Shown here in pieces: positions 35,648-46,593 of a stretch of 63,128 nucleotides of DNA. The position numbers and the translations under genes are program-made. Source of the DNA: Clavulina sp. PMI_390 (taxonomy: Eukaryota; Basidiomycota; Agaricomycetes; Cantharellales; Hydnaceae); the NCBI GenBank assembly GCA_015039315.1, contig WIDE01000132.1, forward strand, positions 7,284-70,411, written 5' to 3'. The notes under the pieces were generated by a model. That model did not search any database, was not told the DNA's origin, and saw only the letters and a program-made list of their open reading frames with translations. Numbering within the stretch: the first letter of the stretch is position 1; each line of letters starts with the position of its first letter.

Positions 35648-37282
35648 TCACTCTTCAAGAGCGTCTTGATCGGGGACCCCCTGATACTCGCCGTAAATAC
35701 CCTCCAGATTATCATAGTCACTATCCACTTCCCATTGTTCTCGGCGGACCTTGAGACTTTGAGCGCCCATGGCATTCGTCTCGGTTTGTGCAGGCCAACG
35801 CTCCTCTCGTTGATTATCTAGCGGAGGTCCACTCGCCATCTCACGAAGAGCCCCAAGCGTCCACTGTAGTGGAAGATATGTTAGTCAGATGAAACATGAA
35901 AGCAAAGTAGTATGCTCACATGAGCATCATTTCCAGCATTATGCATGTGCTTCAAGTCTTTCAGCTTGAGCAACCGACACATCCGCTCAAGGTTGCGTCG
36001 CTCGCCGCTGTGACCTTCGAGAGCTGCAAACATTTCCGCAGTGTCGACCACATAGATGCCGTCGGCTGGTGGGGAATCAGGGATCATCCGAGAGGCAATA
36101 GCAGCTTCTGGTACCGCTAGTTGGCCTTGCAAATATCTGTACACCATTCTATTCACGCACGAGTCACATCAAAACGGGTAGGCTGCTTACTTCATGTCGC
36201 CGGTCGCGTCGTGGAAGACAATGAATAAGGGACCAGAAAGCTGATTAAGTCCGGCGATAAGATCTCGGATCCTTTGCGCGAATTCCTTCAACTTAACGGA
36301 CTGCGTTACTCCAAATTCATAGTGCTATGGAACCAAAGCGTCAGATCCTTACGGAGCATCAAGAGCAATGTGTGCTTCTTACTCACATCCTTATTGTCAA
36401 CAACGTATTGCGTCTGCGAGCACAGAAAAAAGGGAGATAATCAGGTTAGAAAGACACCTAAAGGCGAGCACAATACTGACATTGCGAGTGAACTCTCGCT
36501 CCTTGACGATCCAGTGTCCCTCTTCGTGCACTTGTTTCTCTCCCTCATAGCGCATCATGGCATAACCGAATTCGGTGAGGTCCTCATGACGAAGCTCCCA
36601 CGCTTCAAAGTCGATCGCTATCCAGGTGGCTTTTTGCTGGGCCCAGATTGCTCGGATATGCTCAAAGACAAGTCGCATGGAATGGAGTCTTGGATCGTTC
36701 GTACTCTTCAGCTTTTTGTTATTCTTGGAGATCTTGGCGAGATCCTTTTTAATTGCATTCGCTGCCGTATAGTAGATGGGAGAGACCGCGTTGATCATGG
36801 ACTTCGTGAGCAGGTAGTGGGACGACGGCAAAGGAAGCGTATGGTTCACAAGTCCAACGGCCTTGACGTAGTATCGCGCATATTCAACTTGAGCGGATGA
36901 GAAGCAAAGGCGAGATTCTCCATTATATAGGGTGACTCAAGGAGAGGTCACGCATCAATTCGGACGAACTTAGGATGCAGAGCCACCAGAGTATACATAC
37001 CCATCCATAACTGCGCTCCTCGGTCACCTGGCTTACGGAACGGATGCTGAGGGTGGACCAGAGCATCTCTAGCCAAGAAAGCGTTGATCGCGTCCATATC
37101 CGAAGGATCCTCGAAGGAGTGGTACCTTGATGTGTGTCAGACACCATCAACCACAAGAACGGAAATTCGAATACCATTCAAATGCCTGTACAGAGGATCA
37201 GAAGCTGGAGGGGTTAGTCGGTATCAGTACCTACTATGTCACTATATCGATAGTAGCCAACTGTGAGATCGCTTGCCCCCAT
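35648..37282 (-). CDS. Gfd2/YDR514C-like DEDDh nuclease-fold protein
   Basis: Start at 37282 (MGASDLTVGYYRYSDI). An 11-nt micro-exon at 37175-37185 then gives AFEW and leads to YHSFEDPSDMDAINAFLARD. The next join, WMG-type donor to VEYARYYVKAVGLVNHTLP, opens the core. The RNase H-like fold shows IAIDFEAWE (Asp-Glu), GPLFIVFHDATGDMKMVYRY (Asp) and HMHNAGNDAHWTLGAL (His...Asp). Together these are a plausible DEDDh active site. The last exon after a GTGAGC...CTACAG intron ends DALEE at 35648. The family includes yeast Gfd2 and the exonuclease partner of QDE-2-type Argonautes (QIP). Role here: likely a 3'-5' exonuclease or mRNA export/quelling factor. It is divergent from the REX3-like gene, with 104 bp between starts. 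Confidence 0.7.
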
Positions 37283-37386
37283 GTTGTGTGGATGCTGCTT
37301 TAGGAAGTTTCACTTGAAGTTAGTTGCGCTTTATTTGGTCTGTCACTGGCATCTTGTGCCACCGACCTTGACGCGTTTTCTACAGA
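37283..37386. promoter_or_regulatory. 104-bp bidirectional promoter of two nuclease genes
   Basis: This is the whole space between the start codons of the Gfd2-like gene (minus) and the REX3-like gene (plus). The REX3 start at 37387 is the nearest ATG that splices to its first conserved exon. If transcription starts upstream of each ATG, the leaders must be very short or overlap. Confidence 0.5.
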
Positions 37387-39576
37387 ATGTTTCGACACCA
37401 GGTCCATATGATCAATCCAACCTTCTAGAACCCATTATCTCACTCTAAACTCGTCACTCAAACAGGGTTTATTCCAAAAACTGCGATGCCCTGATGTAGA
37501 TTCCTGCACTCGAACTCCATGTCCATTTTCGCACAAATCTTCGACCGAGCTGCCTAGACCTACTTCAATAACTGATGCCCTTTCACGAGTCGTAAAGCCT
37601 ACCCCTATCGGCGCCTCTCGTCCCATAACACAGTCCAATGTGTCCACGTCCAGCAGCAGTACATCTCAACGCGTCGTCAGTCTCAAACGCGAGGCTCCAG
37701 GCTCTTCTTCTGGTGCATCCACTTCAAGTAGCCCGGAACCTCCACGAAAGATTCAGAAAGTAGTTGCCACCACCACTGTATGTCTTGTTGAATACATAAT
37801 GCCCTATACATCCGTCAAGAGACATCTAACCGTTGCCGAAAGACTGGTGCCCCACGAATCCAAGCAAATCCTATGCACTCAAAAGTTCCCGTTGTAGATC
37901 GTCAAAAACTACTGTCGACTATGTATGACATATTCAGAACACTGTACGCCTCCCTCCTTATGCTAGACCCAGGTCTCCCTGCTCGCCACGCCCTCGCTCA
38001 AGAACTAGAGATATACGACAAAGCTTCCAGGTCGACATACCGTAATGTAGATTGGAAATTTGTTTGCTTTTTGTTTTTGTTTTTGTTTTTGTCGTCTGAC
38101 TAGTTCAATAGTCCATGATTACCACAATGGCCTCAATCAAGAAACGACCACATCCCGATTCACTTTCACACCCCTCAGTGGGGACTAGTGGAGAGCTAGC
38201 AGAACGTGCCGCAAAGACATCTTCCCTCTCAGAGTTCAAGCTCAAAGCCTCGCACCTCGAATATCTTGTTCTATCTCGTGATGATATGATACTCTGGGAA
38301 TATGTGGTTGATCCCCCACCGGGCCCAGGTGGCGATAGACCTTCCGAGGTCGGGAATGCTATCAAATGCGAGCGCTGTGATTCTCAGTACGTCGTAACGG
38401 CAAAGCCATCGCGAACCGAATGTGTTTACCACTGGGGAAGAGCATATGGTCAGAAGGTCAATGGTACGTATTGAAAACGCGCGCTCGCAAATAATGCTCA
38501 TTGACCTATAGGGGTCCGTGAGGCTATTCACCGGTGCTGCTCAATGCCTTCTGGATCACCGGGCTGCCAGAAAGGTCCTCATGTGTTCTCAGAGAAGCGA
38601 GCGGCTGCACTCCACTCTCGTCATCCTTTTTCCAGCAGTGAATCTACATGCCCCTCTGGCACCGGTACCGTGGACATCTGTGCTATCGACTGTGAGATGA
38701 TCTATACGACGGCTGGAATGTCGATGGCCAGGGTATCAGGAGTGAACAAAGATGGAGCTGAGATTTTTGATTACTTGGTGAGGATGGACAAAGGCGTGGA
38801 CGTAGTGTGAGTCGCTTCATCCGAGTATTGTTGCATGGTTATGCCCCTAACAGGCACATAATTCAAGTGACTACAACACTCGGTATGCGCACATTTCTGT
38901 CCGCTCGTTCAGCATTAGCGACTTCATTCCGCCGCGCGTATTAGATTCTCTGGCATCACCTCGCTTGATGATGCACTATTGGATCTGGACCATGCTCGAC
39001 AGGCCATTGGAGCATTTGTTGGGCCGAATACTATTATAATTGGTCATGCGTGAGGATTCATTCATGAGTTCGCTACATAGGAATCCGAGCAACAGGGACT
39101 AATGACCGCCTTTTCACCTTCCGCTAGCCTGGAGAACGATTTGAAAACGCTACGTATGATCCATAATCGTGTGGTGGATACAGCCACGGTCAGCTGGATG
39201 GTATCTTTGCCGTGGCAGACCTCATTCTTTCTATTAGTTATATAAGCACCAAGCTGGAGCTCCTTACCGAAGATCGCTCCGGGAATTGTGAGTATCGAAC
39301 TTCTGCCGGTGTAGCTCCTTCCTAATGGCGTTAACTGTTATATCAATGAATGCTGCGTTAGATCGCGCGAGTACTTGGGCATAGCAATTCAGACAGGCGA
39401 TGGAACTACAGGACATTCATCACTTGAGGATGCGCGCGCCACGCTAGACCTGTGCGTACTTTCACAAGCAAATGCGAATCCCTCCTCTGATACTCTCTTT
39501 GTGTTGGCTGCTTAGGGTCAAATGTTGGGTGATAGAGCACCCAGAACTGCGGAAAGCCTCCACCAATTCCTCCTAG
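37387..39576 (+). CDS. REX3: RNA exonuclease REX3/REXO1-like (DEDDh)
   Basis: A short first exon (MFRHQ) is proposed at 37387, spliced to GLFQKLRCPDVDSCTRTPCP just after ACAG at about 37465. That exon forms a CCCH zinc finger (C-x5-C-x4-C-x3-H). A serine-rich linker follows, then VPVVDRQKLLSTMYDIFRTL and the REXO1 mid-domain (ITTMASIKKRPHPDSLSHPS). A Cys-rich module contains KCERCDSQYVV. The catalytic core is split by many short introns. Exo I is CAIDCEMIYT (about 38690), Exo II is IIGHALENDLKTL (about 39040-39145) and Exo III is TGHSSLEDARATLDL (about 39413). The exon TLYKHQAGAPYRRSLREL is recovered by a 47-nt intron at about 39199-39235. The stop is at 39576. The family trims snoRNA, snRNA and other nuclear RNA 3' ends. 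Confidence 0.85.
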
Positions 39577-42500
39577 CCTCAGTTTCATGACGTCGGTGTC
39601 GTTTTTTTTTTGGTAGTAAGTCGCTGTTGCGCAAGTTTTTGACGGCTGACACAAGACTTGTCGCTCCCTCTATCTAGCTCTCATTGTATTTTTGGACAAT
39701 CTTGAACACTACACAATAAACTCATGATGGCCCCTGAACCATGTGGGAATAAGTCTGCCAGTTCTTGGGCTCTGACATTGTACAATAAAAGAGCACACCT
39801 GGCTTGGGCGATGGAGCTCTTCGCCCCCAGCGCAGTGATCCGGGCGCACGCAATCTGCTAACGTTTTGCCGGGCAAATCTTGAGGCTTAAATATTGTGAT
39901 TTTCGTTGAGGCGAGCGAAAATTCAGGGTTGTGTGGGGTTGAATCGCTGGTCCGGCCGCCTCGGCATCATTTCCTCCCATGACTCCATCTTACTTTTTCT
40001 CAAATTGAAGTGCTTCTTCCCCTTGGCCCTTTGCTCAGATTTACTGCGGGTTTTCCGCGGCGCATTCTTTTCCTTTGAATGTGTTGGTGGATCTGTGATG
40101 GCGAGGGTGTGGTTATTAGTTGATTGTCTCGATCGCAAGAGGATCACTATTCAACGGTTTCAAGTTTTCGCACAATGAAGGTATGTTCATCTGCTGTTTT
40201 GCATGCCCGGCTTCTGAGGAATTCATTTCATTGTGACTCAGGTCGTCGCCAGGATTAGGTTCAGCTCGCGTAGATCCTACTGAGCCAGTTATATGCTTCG
40301 ATGGCGGGGAAAATTCCTTATGGTCTTCTGCATAGAATCAGTCATACCTCGCTTGTTCCCTGTCGCCCTGATCTCGAACCTACTGATGCCGACGATTTAC
40401 ACAGTACAAGTTGCCGGCACCATTGGTGTTGCAATTTGCGCCAAAAAGCTGAGGGATATTATCCCACCTGGTTCTCATCGGCGCGTGCAAGGATCGCTGT
40501 ATGAAGCTACTAGCGAACGACACACCTCTTACTGAAGTCTCCGCAAGCATGCGTATGCAGCACATTTACCTTCTTCCGTTCACGATGGCAACGATAACGT
40601 AAGAAGATTTGAAGCACTCTGCGACACCGGGCCATTCAATAGTAATAACGATGGAAGGCTTCTAAGAAACTTTGTGTAGAGTATCGTCTCAATATCTACG
40701 GGCTAAGGCGGGCTTATTCACCATTCACAATCTTGTGGGCCAAGTCGTACAGTCTCTCGTGATGAAACCCTGGTGCGATCGGTGCCTCAGTCGAGCGTCC
40801 CTTGCTCCACTGGTGACCTAGATCCATTCTCTATGCATTTCTATGGCCGAGATTGGGTGTTCAATTCAGTTGAGCCCTTTCTGGCTCTGTGGGCCGTGCT
40901 TGACGGCTGGAACGCTGGTGTTGTCTCTCAACACAATACGCTTCCGACTCTCGGGGTTCTGTAAACTTGCCACACGCTTCATGATACCCTTTACGCAAAC
41001 GTTTGATGGTCTTCTTATGGTATATTCATAGCTCGCCCTGATAGAACTCGTGATCAGAATTCTGCAACATTCTCACTGTTTCGCTTAACGAGGAGATATA
41101 ACTTACTTATCTTGTGCCTTCCCGACGTGTCGACATCTAATGAACACATTGCGAGCGCATTGGTGTGGAGGTCCGGGGGAGCAAAGAACTTGTGTTGCGG
41201 CTATCACCAGGTCATATCCGCCGCCCAAAAAAGCCTCTAACGGGGATAGAAGCCAAGAGCTTCCAATAGTGTAGAGACAAGCCCCAACCACTTCGTTCGC
41301 TTCATTTGACGTTTGGCGAAGATAACGAGTTCTGCGACAAGTCTCATTTCCCGAGCCATCGTCCCATCCTTTTGCCAGCCGTGGCGTGCATTGCCCGGCG
41401 CTGCAGAGCTAAGGACTTATCTCCACCTGAACCTCGGCGTTCCTGCCTCCCCGAATTCTCCGAGGGGTTCAGAGGAAGCAATTCGATGGTATGGGAGAGA
41501 CCTGAGCCCACTTTCCCTCCCATCCTTTCTCCCCAATATACCCGAACAGATAGCAGCCACGAGGGGTGATATCATCCGTTATTACCGACCTGCGTCTTCT
41601 GACTCGGATAACAATCGACGCTCGGGCGGTCAGTTTATTGATGCCTGTCAAACTGGGGTTAGCTTCCTTCCTCGCTGTCGATAAATTATATTCTTGGCGC
41701 CATTCTCGCCGAGTAGGAGATTCTGAATCACAGAAGCACATGCATTACTCTGATGTCGATAGCGTCTCATGACCCCAGTCAATTCATCGTCCAAGAGAGG
41801 GAAGGTGGGGGTCTTGCCATGTGAGAGCGAGACCCAGAGAGCATTGCGATTGAGACTCAGATTACCACTCTTGGTTACATCGATGTCATTCCCGGATTGC
41901 ACGCATGACAGAAGCTAGAGATCCGCCGAGGCTGCCTGAGAGCCCGGAGCTAGTAAAAATCAAACAGCAGCTGTCAAGATTAGGCCCTAGAAGGGGAGGA
42001 GTCAGTTAGAGTGCGTGCGTGTGTTGACCCTTTTTTTGGGCATTTCTTTTCCAGAGTTGCGTGGCATCGGAGTATCTTCGTAACCATCTTTTGCGCTCCC
42101 CATAGCCAAATACAATTCGACTCGGCTTCGGCATCCCAAGGAACGCACCAATAGCGCGTCCAGATTTCTGTATATTTTCTTGCGCGCATGCAGGGACGCC
42201 CCGGGCCATTCAGACGGAGTAGCAGATGCGCTCCTAGATCTAAGGATGATGTCAATGGAACGTCCGGCCGGCCCTCGTGTTTCTCTCGACTGGCGCCTTC
42301 CAGTGCAGATCCTTTTTTTCTTTGCCCTGCGCAACTCGTGAGTGAGTGAATGACTGGGCGCTCCTGATTAACGGTCGAGATCCAGGAAGGGTTAAACAAG
42401 CAACCAAGAAAGGGTATATGCACATCTCCTTCTAAAACACTCGCGCTTCCTCCGATTCCACCGAGTGTATACTGCTGGGCTGCCCACATGCCTCGTCGAT

Positions 42501-44359
42501 GCGAGATGTGTTACGCATAGAGTAGCAGAAGCTTCGAACGAGTGTCTAGAGAAGGAGGGGAAGCCACCAAGGTCAAAGTGTCGATCGCAAATTGGACAAG
42601 TGAGGCAAGTCAAAGTTCCCTCCCTCATTTCTGTGTCAAAGACACATTTCGCAGGCTACGTCACTCGGTGTTTGAATGTGGGCACAATGCAGACAGGTAT
42701 ATCATGAGGGATGGTACCAAATACAGGTACAAGTAGAGGAGGTATCGTACAAGTAGATCATATCATAGAGGGGGGACAGGCAGCACAAAGCAAGAGCGAA
42801 ACACATAATAGGTTAAATGAGAAGATGCAGGAGACAAAATAATATGGAAACGAATAGCGGAGTGCAGTAGACGAGCATAGCGAAGAAGGCGACAATATGG
42901 TATGGGAATGAAAAGAAGAGGCAAAAAGTCCCAAAGGTGGAAAGAGGACGAAAACCGACGTATCCGAGTCGCATTACTCGAGTAGCATGCAGAAGGATGG
43001 AGCATGCGACCCGATACGCCGCATAGACAGATAAGGGATAAAAAAATACCCATCGACAACATTTTGGGTGAGAGCGATGCATACGCCGGGTGAAAGGTGA
43101 AGAAGGGAAGTGAGAAGAACTGGTCGAACATCAGACTACCTCGAAGGCCCACAGAGCGCCGCAACCAATATCCTCTTCGCTGCTATCCGTATGAAACCCA
43201 CTTCATCTTGGCGGTGTTAAGCCCTGTACCGCCGGGGGAGAGCTAATGGCCGACAAGACGGTGGTGGTGCGGAGAAGCGCGGAGAGGAGAGAGGGAGGAA
43301 TCGGAACATGCGAGGACATGAACTGAGCGAGCTCGCAAGGAACGATGATGGATGAAACCGTTCGCTTCTATCCACCGCCCCGCACCGCCGCCAGGCAGTA
43401 CTGGACGGTTATTGATAGCGTCGCGCCACTCTCCGTTTTGTGGCCCTGGCCACATGCATCGCATCTCACACTCCAGCGGGAACATGTGAATGAATCTCCA
43501 GGGACTGGGAGGACCCAAGAAAAATCGCTCATGCATGACGAGAGGCTTCAGGGGGGAGAGGGCAACCGCTTACGAACCAGCCCCGACGACGAGCCGACGA
43601 AGGCTAAAGTGAGCTAGCTCGGATTCAGACGAAGCACGCGGATAGCAGCCGGCAGAGCGCGGTAGTACTTGACACTTTGCAAGCGAGCGATCGCGGCGGA
43701 TGGCAACGGGGACGGTAGTGGAGGAGGAAGGACCCGAGTCAGAGGACAAAGTGGGCAATATTCTTGGACAAGAACAAGCGAAGGGCACGGGCGATAGAGA
43801 GTAGAAGTGGAGATGAAGATCGCCATGGAAAACCTCGTGGGGGCAATATAGTGCAAGGCTATTAACCGAGGTTGTCCGGGCGCGAAGGAAGTGAACGATA
43901 GAGTCGAACAAGTGCTTCTCAAATGAAAGATTGAAGAAGAGAGGGGGGGATATGAAAAGTGGGGCTCAACAACAAACAGTGATAGAGAGAGAGGGAGATA
44001 ATGATGGTCGATCATTATCACGATCATGGACCACATTGCCGATGTATGAAAGCGTCAAGGGGAGTCGCGAGCGCGAATGGATGGATGTAGAGAGGGAGGT
44101 GAATCATGCGCATGGGCTGCAAGAAAAGGGAGTTGACGCAACGACGAAATCCAATAGATAGCCGTGTCCGGATGGGGTTGAGATGGGATCGGGTGGGAGA
44201 GATAATCGCGGAGTTGCGCGGATCGCGTGGCTTGATGGGGGGAGGGGGTTATCGAGAGGAGACAATCTGGATGCGCGGATGTCGTCGTCGATATCCACTC
44301 TTCTTTCGCGCACATTTTACGCCACACACGCGCCTCTGTCATCGCAGCGGATCGGCGGC
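39577..44359. other. 4.8 kb without a recognisable gene
   Basis: Between the 3' ends of REX3 and the GATA gene. Scattered frames of 60-170 codons occur on both strands (for example 41313-41684 plus, 41980-42489 minus, 42763-43164 minus). None shows a domain, a consistent splice series or a reciprocal start. A possible ATGAAG|GTATGT donor at about 40176-40181 has no identifiable continuation. The content may be UTRs, decayed sequence or non-coding transcripts. Confidence 0.5.
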
Positions 44360-46593
44360 TCAGTACGAGAAATGATGCGCAAACATCGCACTCCCGCCAG
44401 GGCTGTCTGCTGACGTCTTCTCAAAGTCGGTGGCGAATGCACTGCTGGGATGCAGCGCACTTGCACCTGCATGAGAAGAAGACCCAATTGTGTAAAACGG
44501 ATCGACCACTCCCACGCTGCTACCCCCCAATCCAAACGAGCCTGCACGTTCAAGTGGAAGCGAGTGGGGATGGAAAGAAGAGCTAGATGCGGCGGAGGAA
44601 GAGGAGGCAGTGGTCGGGGGCGGGGAGAGATTGTCCATCTCGAGCGGGTCAAAGAACCAATTTGCCGTAGACGAGGGGCCGGAACTCGTGGTCGAGGTCA
44701 TCCCAGTAGAGGAGGCATTAGGCTGGGATGTCCCATTATTGCCTTGCTCAGGGAAGGTGTAGGAGAAGTCACCATGCTAAAAGAAGAATGAAGAAGAAAT
44801 TCATGAATAAACTGATGGAAATTTCGAGAGCAGTCAGCAAGGAGTTTTGCTCACCGTCAGATGAAGACCGGCAAAGTCGTCAGCTGCTCCCGACAAGGTG
44901 GCAGCTGACTCGAAATTGGGCGGGGTTGCAGGCCCGCCGGAAGATGAGGAAGACGAGCCGGCAATGCTGCCCATTGAGGGGGAGACACTTGCACCAACGT
45001 TAGCCCCGTATGCGAAAGGGTACTGCATCTGCTGCTGGTTTGCAGGATGGTAGTGGGGGTACGCCTCTTGGGCCGATGATGAGGGCTGGCCGTTGGCATA
45101 CTGGTACTGGTTCTGGGGGTACTGCCCATAGTATGGGTAGGGGGCCTGGGGGAGGCTCTGGGAGCGAACCGAGGGATAATGCTGCCCCGAAATGGACGAG
45201 GCCGAAGACGAAGCGAGCGTCAAGGGGGGCAATTCGTCGACGATGCCTGCACTCCCAATAGTAATTCCGCTAATTCCAGGGACGGTGATGGGGCCGCTTC
45301 CGCTGGCGAACGAGGTCGAAGCGGGAGGGGAGCTGGAAAGGGGAGCTAGACGGTAGCTGTTGCTGAAAAAATTAGCAGCGGATGAGCTCGGTCCAGTATA
45401 GGACTGGGAGCGATGGGGGGCAGGTGGGTGAGAGGGAACTGAGGGAGCATCGTCATCCACTTCGGAGGGGGTTTGGGGAGAGGAGGTGGAGCTGGCGTCT
45501 TTGCTGCTGGAGATTGCAGGGTTCGACGGCCAACGGGGAATGACTGGGAGTTGGATGCCACCGGGGACGATGGAGCCTTTCTTCTCTGAGGAGGACAGGT
45601 CGCTCGTAGGCGATTCTGTTGTCAGTCACCACGCAACCCGCACGAAAATGACGAGGACGAGCGAGAACAAGGGCGAGAAAATTATTTGCGGGCACAGATT
45701 GAGAGCCGCCGTTGTTGTTGTTCAATGGGACGTCGGAGTCAGGAGGGTGGTTGTTGTGTGGACAAGGAGGTGGATCGACAGGAGACGAGGAGCAGAAGCA
45801 CCCAACCCCACCACACAGCGGATTCAGAGCGCCGCAAGCAGAGGAGAAAGGGACATCGAAGGGTCCAGAACGGGAATTGCGTTCATGGGTGGGAGGGGGA
45901 GTCAAGGCGGGATTAGGAAAGAAAGAGAGAAGAAACAAGAAAAGCAGCGCCAGAGAGGGAGAAAGGCAAGCGCGACCGGACAACGGTCGTTGCAATTCAC
46001 ACATTTGAACAGACGTTCACGGCGTGACGGTCGATGGAGTGGCCAGAGAAGAGCGCACAATGGAACATTCGTGCATCGAGAATCCCCCGATTCGAATAGG
46101 GTGTGGAATGAGGCAAAAAGAAAAAGCAGAATCCATATTCAGCAAGCGGCTCGATTGAAAGGGCGAGCTCAACACCCCGAATGGGGAAAGCTCCAGTTGA
46201 GAGAGGTGCACATACCGGACCCTGGTGCACCGGGACGTGTTGGCTCACTTCCACGCGATGCTTTGTGAGACTTGTAGTACAAACCTAAAGTTACAAGGGT
46301 TGTGAGGAAGTCCGAAGCGGTCGTTAGTATTGTGGGGGGTAGGGGGATTTAGCTAGCAGGGGGGGGATCGTTCGCGTCTTACCACAAGCATTGCAGAGCC
46401 GCCTTCGGTCACCGTCACGACGCCAGACGGGAGTAGTACTTGTGCCACAGTTAGCGCATTGAGGTGGCTGAGAGGGCGGCGAGGGCTGGTTTGCCTTGGA
46501 GGCAGAGGACGACTTGCGAGAGGTAGAGGCTGCACGCGCCGGCGAGGGCAGCGACTCCTTGCGAGAAGTAGAGGCGGAAGATTTAGCCTTCAT
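44360..46593 (-). CDS. GATA-type zinc-finger transcription factor
   Basis: Start at 46593 (MKAKSSASTSRKES), though an in-frame ATG at 46725 could extend it. One GATA finger is split by an intron: CANCGTSTTPVWRRDGDRRR then LCNACG, then LYYKSHKASRG. The spacing is C-x2-C-x17-C-x2-C. A 600-nt intron (45616-46215) follows the exon encoding the finger's basic tail. The next exon begins ESPTSDLSSSEKK and continues into a long Ser/Pro/Gln/Tyr-rich activation-like region (YPYYGQYPQNQYQYANGQ). The last intron lies at about 44776-44854, and the C-terminus ends SAMFAHHFSY at 44360. Such proteins bind GATA motifs and control nitrogen, iron, light or developmental genes in fungi. Which subfamily this is cannot be said from one finger. 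Confidence 0.85.
45616..46215 (-). other. Unusually long (600 nt) intron of the GATA gene
   Basis: Donor CCG|GTATGTG at 46215 and acceptor GACAACAG at 45616. Both flanking exons stay in frame. Other introns in the window are mostly 47-70 nt. The intron is polypyrimidine-rich on the transcribed strand. Confidence 0.65.

Noticed and set aside
42763..43164. Minus-strand 133-codon hydrophobic frame with a leader-like MLSMGIFLSLICLCGVSG
   Set aside because: Pyrimidine-rich sequence easily gives hydrophobic frames. The overlapping frame at 42813-43082 is similar, and nothing downstream supports a mature protein.
45486..46268. Long plus-strand frame (260 codons) opposite the GATA gene
   Set aside because: It is antisense to the GATA coding exon and its long polypyrimidine intron. 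Arg/Gly/Glu-rich composition is the expected shadow.
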